Shown: positions 23,101 through 32,745 of the stretch, piece by piece
How positions within the stretch are numbered: position 1 is the first letter of the stretch
Layout: each line of letters starts with the position of its first letter
Source: Chelydra serpentina
Lineage: Eukaryota; Chordata; Testudines; Chelydridae
NCBI GenBank assembly: GCA_037349315.1
Contig: JBAIAC010000027.1
Coordinates: forward strand, 3,348,001 to 3,412,000
Reading direction: 5' to 3'
DNA: 64,000 bases
Translations under genes and position numbers: made by a program
Notes under the pieces: generated by a model
Told to the model about the DNA's origin: nothing
The model's database searches: none
What the model saw: only the letters and a program-made list of their open reading frames with translations

Positions 23101-25478
23101 ATTCAGGCTCTTGACACTGGAAAACCATGATCAGAATACGAAAAGATAGAGTATGCATTGGAGGAAAGCAAGTGCCTTCTGCCCCGTTTGCAGACAATGC
23201 CATGTCAGCTTTTGTGTATGAAAAGAAACTCTATAGGTAGTTCTAACTACATAATAGTAATCATCCACCGTTTTAAAAGAGACACTTCTAGAGAAATTTT
23301 ATGTTTTGTGGTTGGTGTGCTCATTGCCCTAGGCTGACAATGCAGGTGAAAGTTCGGGGATTCTTGTTTTATAAAGAAAGGACTCGACATTTTGTATAAA
23401 TATAGTTAAATGCCAGCTGTTCCCCACTCCACTTGCTTTTTTCAATTGATAGAGAGCCATCACCATCTTGAATATCGAGAACAGCTACCTGAACTGCATG
23501 ATAAGCTCATTCCGATCCGGGAAGCGAGTCTTAGTGGGAAGCACACCTGATGACAAAGACGATTACAGATGGTGTTTCAGGTAACCTGGTTTTATCTTAA
23601 ATAGATAATCTTTTACCGAGACCTGTCTACGGGCTTGGATGGCTCAATAACTGGTAATGGGATGTAGAGCTCTTAAACTTAGGGTGACCAAAAATGACAC
23701 TAAGTGATGGCTGTTCTGTGGCCTGAGTGAAATGGGTTCTTATTCACAACAGACTTGGTCCAGCTGGGTCTGAGATGCCAGAATGCCAAGCAGACCTTCT
23801 ATATTTAAATAGCATCATTATGTCCTCTCATCGCTATCAGACTCAAAGCAGAATCATAGTTCAACTGATAATGAACAGATATTGCAGCTGCGCCTTTTTC
23901 TTTCCATATCTGATTCTACATTGCTTTACTTCTTGGGCCACTGTGATGCAAACTTCCCAGCGGGGAGAATCCTGGCCAGAGTATCTGACCTATGCAACAG
24001 GGATGTCTCTGGCATTCTCCTGCCAAACCATGAAGTGTTGGCAGAACTGTTACACAGCAGGCCGGCGATAGCCCGAACTCTTCCTTGTGTGGTGGTTGGC
24101 TAGTGGATCTGCATACTCATGGATTCACCAGCCCACAGCCATGGGGCAGAAGGACAGAGTGTGACTATGGAAACCCTTGGTGTTTCTCTGCATAGTATAA
24201 TAGAAATGTAATTGAATCAGGCAGCTTTCTCCTCAGGTGAACGTTACAGAATTCTTTGTGGGCAGTTGCCTTGGTCCTCAGGCTGAGAGTGGCCTTTTGC
24301 AAATATCCAGTAGATAGAGAATTTTATTTGGTATATTAAGGACATTCATACAGAACATTAAATCCACAGGGAGCTTTAATCAGCCACGATGATTAGGCCA
24401 GCACCATTCTGCAACACTTTACTTCACAAAAATTCCAGGATTATTGCTGTGCACCTTAAGTACTTCAAGAGTAGTAGTTACTATTCTACAAGAATGATCT
24501 TTGAGTGTCTTGTCCACACAGAGAACTGGTTGCGTGACAAAGTTGTACTGTGCATGAGTTCCTTGAGACTCTAGATCCCTTTCTGGAGAATAAATTAGAT
24601 CCTCTTCAACATGACATCACTCTTGTTCTCTCTCCAGAGTCGATGAGGTGAATTGGTCCACATGGAACACTAATCTGGGCATAATCAACGAGGAGCCCGG
24701 ATACAGCATGGGCTTGAAGCGAAACTCAAGTTTTTCTTTTAAGTCTAGCAGAGGTGAGGAATCCAGGCATGAAAACACTCTGGTTCTTCCCATATTCTGA
24801 CGGTATTAGACTATACATTTGGTTATAGAGGAGGCATAATGCAGTGCAAGTTTATATATCTCTCAGTGAGACTTTGAATAGCTACATGAACTGCTGTTAA
24901 ATGAACGTAGTGGGCAAAAGGATTAAAACGAACTAACCCTTTATTCATTTTGCAGTTTTTTTTCTTTGGAATTCTCTAGCTCCCTCAAATCCCTCACTCT
25001 GGATGTTTGGATGGTATGTAAACAGTGGCACACCTTGGTGAGCTGGGTAGAGATGGCAGCAGTGTACCATAGGAGCCACCCTCTGATGCCCCAACCCCAC
25101 AGTGCAGTAGCTCACTAGCCAGCGCAGAAGAACCCCAGTTCATAGATCAGTGGGTGTACTTATCACCTTAAAAGAATAGAAAACTGACAGAAGAATAAAA
25201 TTCTTGAAAGAATAAAATCTTCACTTGTGCTTTATATTTATGTTAGCTTCCCTCTGTGATGGAAACCAGGAATATTCTGGTCTGTTTCTATAGGAAAAAA
25301 ACATTAATAGCCACTTTGCTTATAAGTTTCAGGGAAAAACTGGAAGACCTTGGTTCCACTTTTGAGAGATGGGAGCAGGCGAGAGGAGGCACAGAAACAG
25401 CCAGAAGAAGCCAAGTTAAAACCCATTTTGGAACATGATTATGAGCCTGAAGACTCTGGAGCAAGGAAGTCTGTGTAG
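13862..25478 (+). CDS. TRPV1: TRPV1, transient receptor potential vanilloid 1 (15 coding exons, complete)
   Basis: Join of 13862-14178, 14793-14959, 15292-15444, 15959-16099, 16929-17227, 17893-18069, 18730-18894, 19181-19276, 20371-20441, 21197-21362, 21902-21968, 22470-22786, 23453-23580, 24638-24753 and 25327-25478. This gives 843 residues (human 839). It is a homotetrameric plasma-membrane cation channel of nociceptors, opened by heat, protons and, in many species, vanilloids. Visible parts: N-terminal tail 1-110; ankyrin repeats about 120-375, with the ATP-contact set K167, K172, Y211, Q214; S1-S4 about 445-570; S4-S5 linker ending YSVMIEK584; pore helix and filter TIGMGD653-658; S6; TRP box IWKLQ708-712; C-terminal tail. 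Proton-site acids E613 and E660 are kept. All phases agree, with no stop or frameshift. Very sure of identity. Confidence 0.98.
14462..14545. repeat. MIR-like fragment in TRPV1 intron 1
   Basis: Carries TTTACCCAAAGCTATACAGT and GTAGAGCTGGGATTAGAACT, matching the internal 'cleared of the ledger' region common to MIR-type SINEs. Diverged. Confidence 0.5.
14793..14959 (+). CDS. TRPV1: TRPV1 coding exon 2
   Basis: Acceptor tttgtcag; donor gtaccc. Encodes [19 protein letters not shown] then [10 protein letters not shown] and KHLTDNEFK: the entry to the ankyrin domain, first repeat. Confidence 0.95.
15292..15444 (+). CDS. TRPV1: TRPV1 coding exon 3
   Basis: Acceptor tttgttacag; donor gtaaga. Encodes [19 protein letters not shown] to YTDNYYK: second ankyrin repeat with the ATP-contacting lysines (K167, K172) and Y211. 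Confidence 0.97.
15959..16099 (+). CDS. TRPV1: TRPV1 coding exon 4
   Basis: Acceptor tttccctag; donor gtaggg. 141 nt, the same length as its TRPV3 counterpart. Encodes [30 protein letters not shown] and KGKPGFYFG: third ankyrin repeat and finger loop. Confidence 0.97.
16929..17227 (+). CDS. TRPV1: TRPV1 coding exon 5
   Basis: Acceptor tgccattag; donor gtaggt. Encodes [42 protein letters not shown] and [17 protein letters not shown]: ankyrin repeats four and five. Confidence 0.97.
17893..18069 (+). CDS. TRPV1: TRPV1 coding exon 6
   Basis: Acceptor tatgatcag; donor gtgagt. 177 nt. Encodes [36 protein letters not shown] and [14 protein letters not shown]: last ankyrin repeat and the linker to S1. 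Confidence 0.97.
18450..18660 (+). repeat. MIR/CORE-SINE-like element in TRPV1 intron 6
   Basis: GAGCAGGGGACTGGGAGACA, then CTCACTGAGCAACCCTGGAC, AATCATTCTACTTTAGTTTC and TGTGAGACTGGGATAATGAC follow the usual MIR order (donor B-box region, CORE, 3' tail). Confidence 0.6.
18730..18894 (+). CDS. TRPV1: TRPV1 coding exon 7 (S1)
   Basis: Acceptor ccctggcag; donor gtactt. Encodes [20 protein letters not shown], then transmembrane S1 ([17 protein letters not shown]) and the start of the S1-S2 loop. Confidence 0.97.
19181..19276 (+). CDS. TRPV1: TRPV1 coding exon 8 (S2)
   Basis: Acceptor tgttatgcag; donor gtaaga. Encodes [20 protein letters not shown] and the S2 segment [13 protein letters not shown]. 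Confidence 0.95.
19629..19961. mobile_element. Foldback hAT-like element in TRPV1 intron 8
   Basis: 333 bp. Ends CAGGGATCGGCAAC and GTTGCTGATCCCTG are near-perfect inverted repeats. The inverted homology extends through most of the element (for example GGCCAATGGGGGCTGC against GCAGCCCCCATTGGCC), so the whole can form a long hairpin. Flanks TGCTACTG (19621-19628) and CGCTACTG (19962-19969) match at 7 of 8. G+C-rich. Overlapping open frames on both strands are by-products of the symmetry. Confidence 0.85.
20371..20441 (+). CDS. TRPV1: TRPV1 coding exon 9 (S2-S3)
   Basis: Acceptor tttttcgcag; donor gtaagc. Encodes [21 protein letters not shown]515 matches the PKC site S502 of rat, and Y524/S525 match the vanilloid-site Y511/S512 (numbering offset +13). 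Confidence 0.96.
20590..20735. repeat. MIR-like fragment in TRPV1 intron 9
   Basis: TTACAGGTGGGGAAAGTGAG, GAGAGGTTAACTGTCGGGGT and GAGCCAGGAATTGATCTTGG fit the internal and 3' part of an MIR-type SINE. Confidence 0.5.
21197..21362 (+). CDS. TRPV1: TRPV1 coding exon 10 (S3-S4, linker)
   Basis: Acceptor gtctttcag; donor gtcagt. 166 nt as in TRPV3. Encodes S3 and S4 and the S4-S5 linker, including [16 protein letters not shown] and GIYSVMIEK. Ligand-site positions: L560 (rat M547), A563 (rat T550), E583 (rat E570; Ala in chicken). Confidence 0.97.
21902..21968 (+). CDS. TRPV1: TRPV1 coding exon 11 (S5)
   Basis: Acceptor atgttgcag; donor gtaatg. 67 nt as in TRPV3. Encodes [20 protein letters not shown], the start of S5. 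Confidence 0.97.
22133..22235. repeat. MIR-like fragment in TRPV1 intron 11
   Basis: TTAGCATTTATATGGGGCTT, TCTCAAAGTGGCTGGCCAAG and CATTTCACAGATGGAGAAAT: typical of the 3' half of an MIR-type SINE. Confidence 0.5.
22470..22786 (+). CDS. TRPV1: TRPV1 coding exon 12 (pore, S6, TRP box)
   Basis: Acceptor tttgcaacag; donor gtttgt. Encodes TLIEDDYEG, a turret with a single Cys (C626) and an N621-D-S sequon, [14 protein letters not shown], the filter GMGD655-658, S6 with [16 protein letters not shown], and IWKLQ. Confidence 0.98.
23453..23580 (+). CDS. TRPV1: TRPV1 coding exon 13
   Basis: Acceptor ttgatag; donor gtaacc. Encodes [43 protein letters not shown] helix continuation and proximal C-terminus. 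Confidence 0.96.
24638..24753 (+). CDS. TRPV1: TRPV1 coding exon 14
   Basis: Acceptor ctctctccag; donor gtgagg. Encodes [20 protein letters not shown] and [12 protein letters not shown], the C-terminal domain packing against the ankyrin repeats of the neighbouring subunit in known structures. Confidence 0.96.
25327..25478 (+). CDS. TRPV1: TRPV1 coding exon 15 (stop)
   Basis: The homology-preferred acceptor is gcttataag (AG at 25325-25326), giving [15 protein letters not shown] as in chicken. A second in-frame AG six bases further on (25331-25332) would drop Val-Ser. Ends ARKSV then TAG at 25476-25478. Confidence 0.9.
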
Positions 25479-25824
25479 TTTTTTTTGTTTGTTGTTGAAT
25501 ATAATTGTTCTTAAGAAGAAGGTTAATTATAATTGTTTTTAAGTGTATTGTCTGTGTTCACGGACAATGGACTTCGAGCCCTTTATGAGAATAGGGCATT
25601 ATTGCAAAAGGACTGAGGAAGTTACTGTATGTAATGACTCGTTAAACATGCTAAGTAAACAGCTTGTTAGTTAATACCATGTTTCCATAGTTATTTCCAA
25701 CATAAGTCTGCCAAAAATTGGTCATTATGCCTCCGTTACTGGTTAGGTATTTAACTCCAGATCAGCCACACTAGAAGGCTCTCTCTTGAGCTTTGTACAT
25801 CACACATGCTGGTTAAAAGCAGGA

Positions 25825-25830
25825 AATAAA
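25825..25830 (+). promoter_or_regulatory. TRPV1: Candidate polyadenylation signal AATAAA for TRPV1
   Basis: First canonical hexamer after the TRPV1 stop, about 350 bp downstream. The sequence between has no other feature I recognise, so it is the likely 3' UTR. Confidence 0.55.
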
Positions 25831-26327
25831 CTTGAGTATTTTTGTCCACAAGGAGTTTTCCTCACCTCTCAGTGGAAAAAATACAGACGGCCTAGACCTT
25901 GAGGTTTTCTACCTGGCCCCAAACAAGAGACACAAAAGTCTGTTGGATTTCACTGCTTGCTCCCCATCTCCACAACCTAACTGACCCTTGGGAAGCACCT
26001 TAACTGCTTTGGTGGAATGCTCTATAGCAATCTTCTGCCTGTGGGGCCTGTCTGGGACAGAAAGAATGTCACAGCCCCTAAGGTACTCAGGCTGCAGTGA
26101 GCTCGATTTAAGTTTTCAGTCATCACACAGTCTGTAGCACTGATATAGAAATATGGTTTTATTGAATAGGTTTTATCTTAATCTTTTTTCCATACCCCAA
26201 AATTACAGCATTCACTGTTGTTTTGGTTATTGGATAGAATCTATTATCAACTCCCTGAGAAACAGTCACCAAAACCTAACTTCTGTTATGCCAGTACAGG
26301 TATGAAATATTGGCAGGTATGATTTGT

Positions 26328-26644
26328 AGAGCCCTGCATGGATACAAAATGTATATCCGCGGATATCAATCAGTATCTGCGTAGCTGCACAGTGCCCCGC
26401 ATTGGCAACTCCTCCAGCCTGGCCACTGGGGTGGGCAGGGAGCCCCATGGGCAGGACTGGGGGCAGTACAGCCATGCCAGAGGAGCTACCGGGGCGGGGC
26501 ACTGGTTCCTGGGAGGGGCAGCCTGACAAGCTGCTGCTTTTGCTGCTGTCATTCCCAGTAGAGCCCTGCAGCTCTGTGGATACCAATTTATATCCAGAGG
26601 TATCCGCATCCACGGATATACATTTTGTATCTGCACAGGGCTCT
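26328..26644. mobile_element. hAT-like non-autonomous element
   Basis: 317 bp. The ends AGAGCCCTGC and GCAC/AGGGCTCT form inverted repeats, extended by GGATACAAAATGTATATCC-type against ACGGATATACATTTTGTATC. Flanks TGATTTGT and ACATTTGT match at 6 of 8. The G+C-rich centre gives spurious open frames. Confidence 0.7.
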
Positions 26645-27585
26645 ACATTTGTATAGTCAAGTTTATAATGAGCTGTACTGACATATTCTATAATTTGCAA
26701 GAGAAAGGAAGAGTGTATACATGTCTATCTATTTAGAGAGGTATACTTGCATCCTTCTGCGTTTGCTTTGAACTGTAGAGTAAAGCAGAAGGAATCTGAC
26801 TTGCAGTGAAAGAATATGCACATACAAGAACTTGAAGAAACCAACACCTCTTCAGACATCTGATTCTTTTACTGATGTGTTGCTTTCTTCAGGTTCCCTT
26901 TTCCCCACCACATCTCTCCTTGAACCTGGAAAAGAAATATTGAGAAGGTGAAACTGCTGGCATGAGAAGAATAAGCCAATTTTCTCTGTTTAGTTTGGAT
27001 GCAATTTCGAGGAATCAGTTGCAGTTAGAGTTCTGGGTTTGTTTTAAGTGAAACTGACAAAATCCAATTACAAATAATTACAAGATCAGGAGAACAAAAT
27101 GCTATCCAACAACCACCTAAATTTGCAAATTAACTTAAATTTTGGATTTCTTTTAACTTTTGCATTTATCTTCAAAATTATATCTGCTCTAACCACTACA
27201 CAGAATGACATTATTCTCATTGGCAGCACTTTATTTAACATGGCAAAAACAACCATATACTATACCTGTAACTCTGCAGTTCTGTAACATCTACAGAACC
27301 CATGCCAAGGGTGAAATCCTGTCTCCATTTAAGTGAATGGAAATTTGCCATTGACTTCAATGAGGTCAGGTTTTCATCCAGTGTAATCCAGAATTGACAG
27401 CAAACTGGAAAATCTGTTACTCTCACAGCTCTAAACAGATCCACTGGTTATGGCCAATTCTTTGTTTTAAATTTGAAGGAAGGCTTGAGACTTACAAAAT
27501 GAAGTAAATAATGCACCTCTGGTAAGTGGCCACTGGGTGACGCTTCGTCACTGCAGAAAGCCAGCCCAGTGCTCTTTCATAGAAC

Positions 27586-27763
27586 TAAGAAAGAAAAACT
27601 TGTAGCACCTTAGAGACTAACAAATTTATTTCAGCATAAGCTTTCGTGGGTTAATACCCGCTTCATCGGATGCATGCATCCGATGAAGCGGGTATTAACC
27701 CACGAAAGCTTATGCTGAAATAAATTTGTTAGTCTCTAAGGTGCTACAAGTTTTTCTTTCTTA
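27586..27763. repeat. Perfect 178-bp palindrome made of two tail-to-tail SINE-like units
   Basis: 89-bp arms with no spacer and no mismatch; centre GGATGCATGCATCC between 27674 and 27675. Arm text includes CTTGTAGCACCTTAGAGACT and GCATAAGCTTTCGTGGGTTA. The right unit continues (reverse orientation) through the flank to about 27810, whose reverse complement contains GTAGCCGTGTTAGTCTGTG, the head of a very common turtle repeat. The left unit is truncated. Confidence 0.9.
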
Positions 27764-27810
27764 TTTTCGTTTTGCTGACACAGACTAACACGGCTACTAC
27801 ACTTAAACCT
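27764..27810 (-). repeat. Remaining head of the right-hand SINE-like unit
   Basis: On the minus strand reads GTAGTAGCCGTGTTAGTCTG, the recognisable start of the dispersed family whose tail makes the right arm of the adjoining palindrome. Confidence 0.7.
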
Positions 27811-28195
27811 TTCATAGAACTGTTTACCTATGCCAGATTTTGAAAGTATCTTCATCTGTCTTTCCTTGCTTTTGTGTTATATTTTATAGCATATTGGCTT
27901 GTTTTTATCTCCATGTGATGTTGCAGTTATTTGAATATATGAGACTAGTTCTTTGATTCCTAGAGAGTTTTGACTATATTGGATCTGGAAAGAAATCTGC
28001 CAAAGTCCTTAAAAGAATGGTTTCATAAAGGAAAGATTATAGCCAACAAACTGGTTGCCTTTAGGGCAGGGAGAGCGAAGAAGATGTTTAAGATGGGCAT
28101 TTTGAGTTTCATAACATTAAAAAGATTTATTAATACCAGGAGATTCCAACTAAGATCAGGCGCCCATTGTGTTGGGCACCATTCATAGAACAGTG

Positions 28196-28390
28196 TTTGC
28201 CTTGAAGAATTTTATAATCTATGTAGACAAGACTGACAAAATGTGAAATGAAGAAAGTGTGACTCCCATTTTACAGATGGGGAACTGAGCTACTGAACGA
28301 TTAAGTGACTTGCCCCAGGGCACAAAGGAAGTCTGTGGCAGAGACAGGAATTGAATCCAGGTCTAGGCCAATGCCCTGATGACAACACCA
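28196..28390. repeat. MIR-like element
   Basis: CCCATTTTACAGATGGGGAA, TAAGTGACTTGCCCCAGGGC and GACAGGAATTGAATCCAGGT: a well-conserved MIR-type SINE body. Confidence 0.65.
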
Positions 28391-29269
28391 TCCTTCCTAC
28401 CATGCATATGCTCATAAAGGCCATGTGACATATCAAATGATCTGCAGCCAGGCATGGAAGCAACTCCCCAGTGTCTGTGCTACAAAATGACTATTGGAAC
28501 CAATAACTGTGATAGTAATCATAGTAATAGTGATAGACTGTGATGTCACAAACACAGGATTATGGGCTTGATCTGGCAAACACTTGACATAGGGAATTCC
28601 CAATAGGACTGGGCTCTGTGGCTATGGATGAGGTAGAATAAAAAATTGGGCTAGGAGAATGAAAGCTCTTATTACAGCATAAATACTAATAAGAAAGGGA
28701 ATTATGAAAATGATTGGTCAGAGAAATGGACTGTTAGTGTTCTCTTTTCCTGCACTGGGCTCCAGTGTGAACTCACTCTGTAATATATGCAGGATGAATG
28801 AAATGAGCTGAAATGATTGGAATATCCAAGTAGGAAGCATTCATGAAGATCCTGTGTCATATACAGATGCAAGAAGATTTAACATATTTCTGATATTTAC
28901 TGTACTATACAAAGCCCTAATCTTATTGATAATATCACAGCAAATTCTGCCTTGATTTATATCTACTGAAGCCTCCACGGAAGTTATTTCACTTGCATTG
29001 GTAAATTAGACTAGAATTTAACCCTGTGTTTTTAACTCTCATAGACATATTGCTGCTTCTAAGTGCTTTAAAAAAATCTATACTGATTTGTTACTGTATT
29101 GTTTTTTTTAAAAATGTGATTTATACTAAAACCCTCAGTGAACACATAGATTAATATAATGCCAATGTTAAAAATTTAAATGCCTTAAAGTTGTGTAATA
29201 AGGGTTTTATTTCCTTAATATTGCAGTTGCCAACATCGTCTGGGAAAGCAAATACAAAGTTCTCACTTT

Positions 29270-29289
29270 AAAAAAAAAAAAAAAAAAAA
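29270..29289. repeat. A20 homopolymer
   Basis: Uninterrupted run of 20 A. No retrosequence was recognised immediately upstream. Confidence 0.95.
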
Positions 29290-30325
29290 GCTACTATTAA
29301 CCCTACCATGTGATCGCCGCTCCTTTTCTGCTATGGGCCCTATTCAGCTGAAATTAATTGTCTACAAGTTCTGGCCATGAAAACTCTACTGTCTTCCACA
29401 TGACACCCTTGCATACTAATTCTGATTCAGTAAGCAAAACCTCTATGTGCTGTGAATTGCTTACTTCCTCTTTCTTTAGCCACATCCAATAAATTGTTTC
29501 AGAAAATGAAGGTGTGTCCCTCCTATTTTAGTGTAGGGATGGTAACGCCTCTGGAAGATGTGTTGATCCTCCAGTGGACAGCACACAATGACGTACTTGT
29601 ATGGGGAAGGGCTGACCTAATATACACGAGGACACACCTTAAAGGCAAATACATAGCGAGATAGTACATGTCTACTCTAAGAACAGATATTCCCAGGCTC
29701 TGCCTCCTGATATTCCCAACTAGCTAAGCAGACATTCTAGCCAGCATGGGCACAGGAAGGGAGTGGTTTGTAACAAATTTTATTTTCCCCCTTTGGTTAT
29801 CCTTGGGCGGTACCATTGAACTTTGACACAATATTTTCCATCAGCTGTTTTCTGATAACAGGATAATCATGTGCAAAATCCAGATCAATTCCATGGCCTC
29901 GGGGAGCCTCTTTAATGTAAAATTTGTATATTATTGTCATTGAATAGGCTCCTATGACATTACCTTGTTCTTGTTGGAAATCCAATTATTAAATCTAAAA
30001 TCCATGTGTCACCTGACAATTATATTTCTGTTATGTAGTATCTTCAGTGGGTAATTACCACAGTGGAGTAGCATTTAATTGCACCGTATGTGGTTACACC
30101 TTAAATACTTAGCTATTTGCACCCAGTTAAATAAATGCAAGCTAAAATCATCCCTTATTTTAAAGTGGCTGCAGGTAACATGACTGGACCATGACTATCA
30201 CCATGACTGGTAATAATAATACCTAGCACTTAAATAGTCCTTTACACCTGCACAGCACTGTAAAAATATTAGCCAATTAATAACCGTGAAGGTCAGCTGA
30301 AAATTCTGAGGTTACGCAATCATTG

Positions 30326-31443
30326 TGTCGGTAGGGGAGTGGTTTCATTATTGTGGGGCATTTTCATGGCTTATACACTACCTTGGTGGAATTGGCTAGC
30401 GAAAGGATCCGAGTCCTTGCTCCCACTCCCTTTACCCAGAGGCCTGCCTGACCTCAAGGGCTCCCCTTCCACTCTCCTGTATGGCAGAGTCCTTGTAACC
30501 CCCTACAAGCCTGGGCTCAGGATTCCTGGGGGACTCAACATCCAAGCTTGTCATGGTCATTCAGGACAGGGGCGAGGGTGCCCCCACTCCAGGGTACTCT
30601 CTCCGCTCTGGACGCTTCCCTGACCTACTGATCATTGCATACAGTTCAAAGCGAATGCAATTTATTAAACAGGAACCAGTTAAAAAATAAGGGAAAAATG
30701 GGGAAGGTTAAAGGAAAACACGTAACCCTGCCCTGTGGGCCCGGGGACACACAAACAGCCGCTCTGGAATGTCAGGGCAGTTCACAGTCTGTTCCTCACA
30801 TGTTCCAAGCCCCTGCCCAGGCCCTGGCTGTACTGCAGGGATGCTGCAGCTCAGACACTTGCTCGGGTGGTGGCCACATGCCCTCAGGCTCTAGGTGGCA
30901 AGGCCCTTCTCCCCATTGTTGGCCCTCCTGTCATCCCCCCCCGTTATCATCCCCCTTCAAGTTCGGCCTGCAAGGCCGCTTGGCTGGGGCGTCTCTTTGC
31001 GCTGAGCCTCTGCCCAGGCTCCCTCTTGCTCTCCCAAGCTGCTCAGCGCACCTGGCTCCAGACGGCTCCGGCCCCAGCTCCACTCTGCCACCACGCTGCT
31101 GCTCTGCCTCCAGCTCCGCTCTCTGGGCTGCTCCTCTGGCAGGCGTGGCTCGCTCCCCAGCTCAGCTCAGGCTCCTGCTCTCTCCTTACCTCTGGACCTG
31201 CTCTGGCCCAGGCAGCTCCAGCTCAGACAGAGGACGGGACCCCCCAACCTCCTGACTCCTTCATTTGCCTGCCTGTCTGCTCGGTCAGTCAGGCTGACCG
31301 AGAATGTTGCCCTCTCCCCGTTGGCTCTGAGGACTGTTAGTCTGAGGGTCCTGATTTCTTATCAGTCCTTTCTTCAGGTACTGGGAGGTGGCTAACCAAA
31401 AATCCCCACTGCGTGTCAGTAAGGGACCAACTGTCCCCTAACA
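30326..31443 (-). mobile_element. Solo LTR of an endogenous retrovirus (minus orientation)
   Basis: 1118 bp, beginning TGTCGG and ending CTAACA, so TG...CA bounded on either strand, with 4-bp direct repeats ATTG at 30322-30325 and 31444-31447. On the minus strand it starts TGTTAGGGGACAG and has an AATAAA (complement of tttatt near 30661). The G+C-rich interior contrasts with AT-rich flanks. No gag, pol or env remains are seen beside it. Open frames of about 200 codons inside are compositional. Confidence 0.7.
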
Positions 31444-32566
31444 ATTGTACATTTCAGAATGAAGATACCCCCACTCTCACTATAAATTCAACACCAGGGG
31501 CATTTTTAGAATTAACAAAACTCTAAAGTAAAAAAGAAAACTCCTTCGCCAAGCCATCCTCTTCAGACAACGCAAACCAGCATTTTTCCATTCATCACTA
31601 AGCCAGGTGGCTCCATGGCCTTTACTGGTTTTAGCTTAGTCAGTCAACTGATGGGCAGCAAGAGATAACAAACCTACCCAATTAGGGGACTCAAAGGAAG
31701 CCTCCCAGTGGCTCACTCAGTAAAAGCAGTATTCAGCCTGTCTCAGCTAGAAGGAAATAATTCTTTTCAAATCTGATGCAGTAGGTTTAGCCCTGGCATT
31801 TCCTTTTATTCCAAAGGGGAATGCACATAGGGAATCACACAAAGCAAAAGGATTACTCATCTGCCTGTCATTAGCATGCAGTTAGTCAGAGATGCAAAAC
31901 CAGTAATGTATGAATGGGGTGGAGGGAGGTCCAGAGAGGCCATCTAATGATAAAATAATTTTAGACTGTATGGGACCAAAGGTACAGGAGCATTATATTG
32001 TTAGAGAGAGTGTTATTAGAATCTGGTCATTCAAGCAGAGTCAAGCGTGCAGTTTGTTATTAGAGTGGCAAGGCGAGTGAGGTAATATCTGGTTACAGTC
32101 ACTGCATTTAAGAATCTCAGAAATACTAATTATCCAGGGATCTGTCGTGCTTTACACGTGAAATCAGATGAAACATACCAAAACAAGCTAAATCCAGATT
32201 TTTAGCATTCATCAAAGTTCTTCTCCCCACCCTTCTCCATGTAAAAAATGCCACATGGTTGCGGATGTTTAACAGAACCACAAATAGGAGGCTGATAAAG
32301 CTGAAAAACAGCATTTGTGAGAAAGTCAAGGGCAATTAGGAAGTCTTTTATTTTCTATTCACTGATTTCCTTTATTTTCACTCCCCGTGTATTGTTTCTC
32401 TATTCATCCTAGTATGGCAGCTGAATGCAAAGGGAATAACTGGTATAAGTGACAGCCAATCATTCCATGTGTCATTTATTTGGATACTGAACACCCTGCA
32501 TGTATATTTTTAGGAAGTAGATTGTTGGTATCAGGTTTGGGTTGGATATTTTGCCCCTAGGATCAT

Positions 32567-32745
32567 TGGGGGGAGGGATAGCTCAGTGGCTTGAGCATTG
32601 GCCTGCTAAACCCAGGGTTGTGAGCTCAATCCTTGAGGGGGCCAGTTAGGGATATGGGGCAAAAATTGGGGATTGGTCCTGCTTTAAGCAGGGGGTTGGA
32701 CTAGATGACTTTCTAAGGTCCCTTCCAACCCTGATATTCTATGAT
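32567..32745 (+). mobile_element. Turtle tRNA-derived SINE with CR1 tail
   Basis: The tRNA-like head has an A box (TAGCTCAGTGGCTTGAG) and B box (GGTTGTGAGCTCAATCC). The middle has GGGGCAAAAATTGGGGATTG. The tail GGTTGGACTAGATGACTTTC then GGTCCCTTCCAACCCTGATA and TTCTATGAT is a CR1 3' end. This chimaeric structure is the established polIII/SINE of tortoises and other cryptodires, mobilised by CR1. Confidence 0.9.

Noticed and set aside
30635..31340. Two overlapping open frames of about 200 codons on the + strand
   Set aside because: Pro/Ser/Leu/Ala-rich low-complexity translation from G+C-rich sequence inside the solo LTR at 30326-31443; no domain and no splice context.
32573..32645. tRNA gene
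   Set aside because: A and B boxes are present but this is the head of a SINE with a CR1 tail; no complete cloverleaf is expected to be functional.
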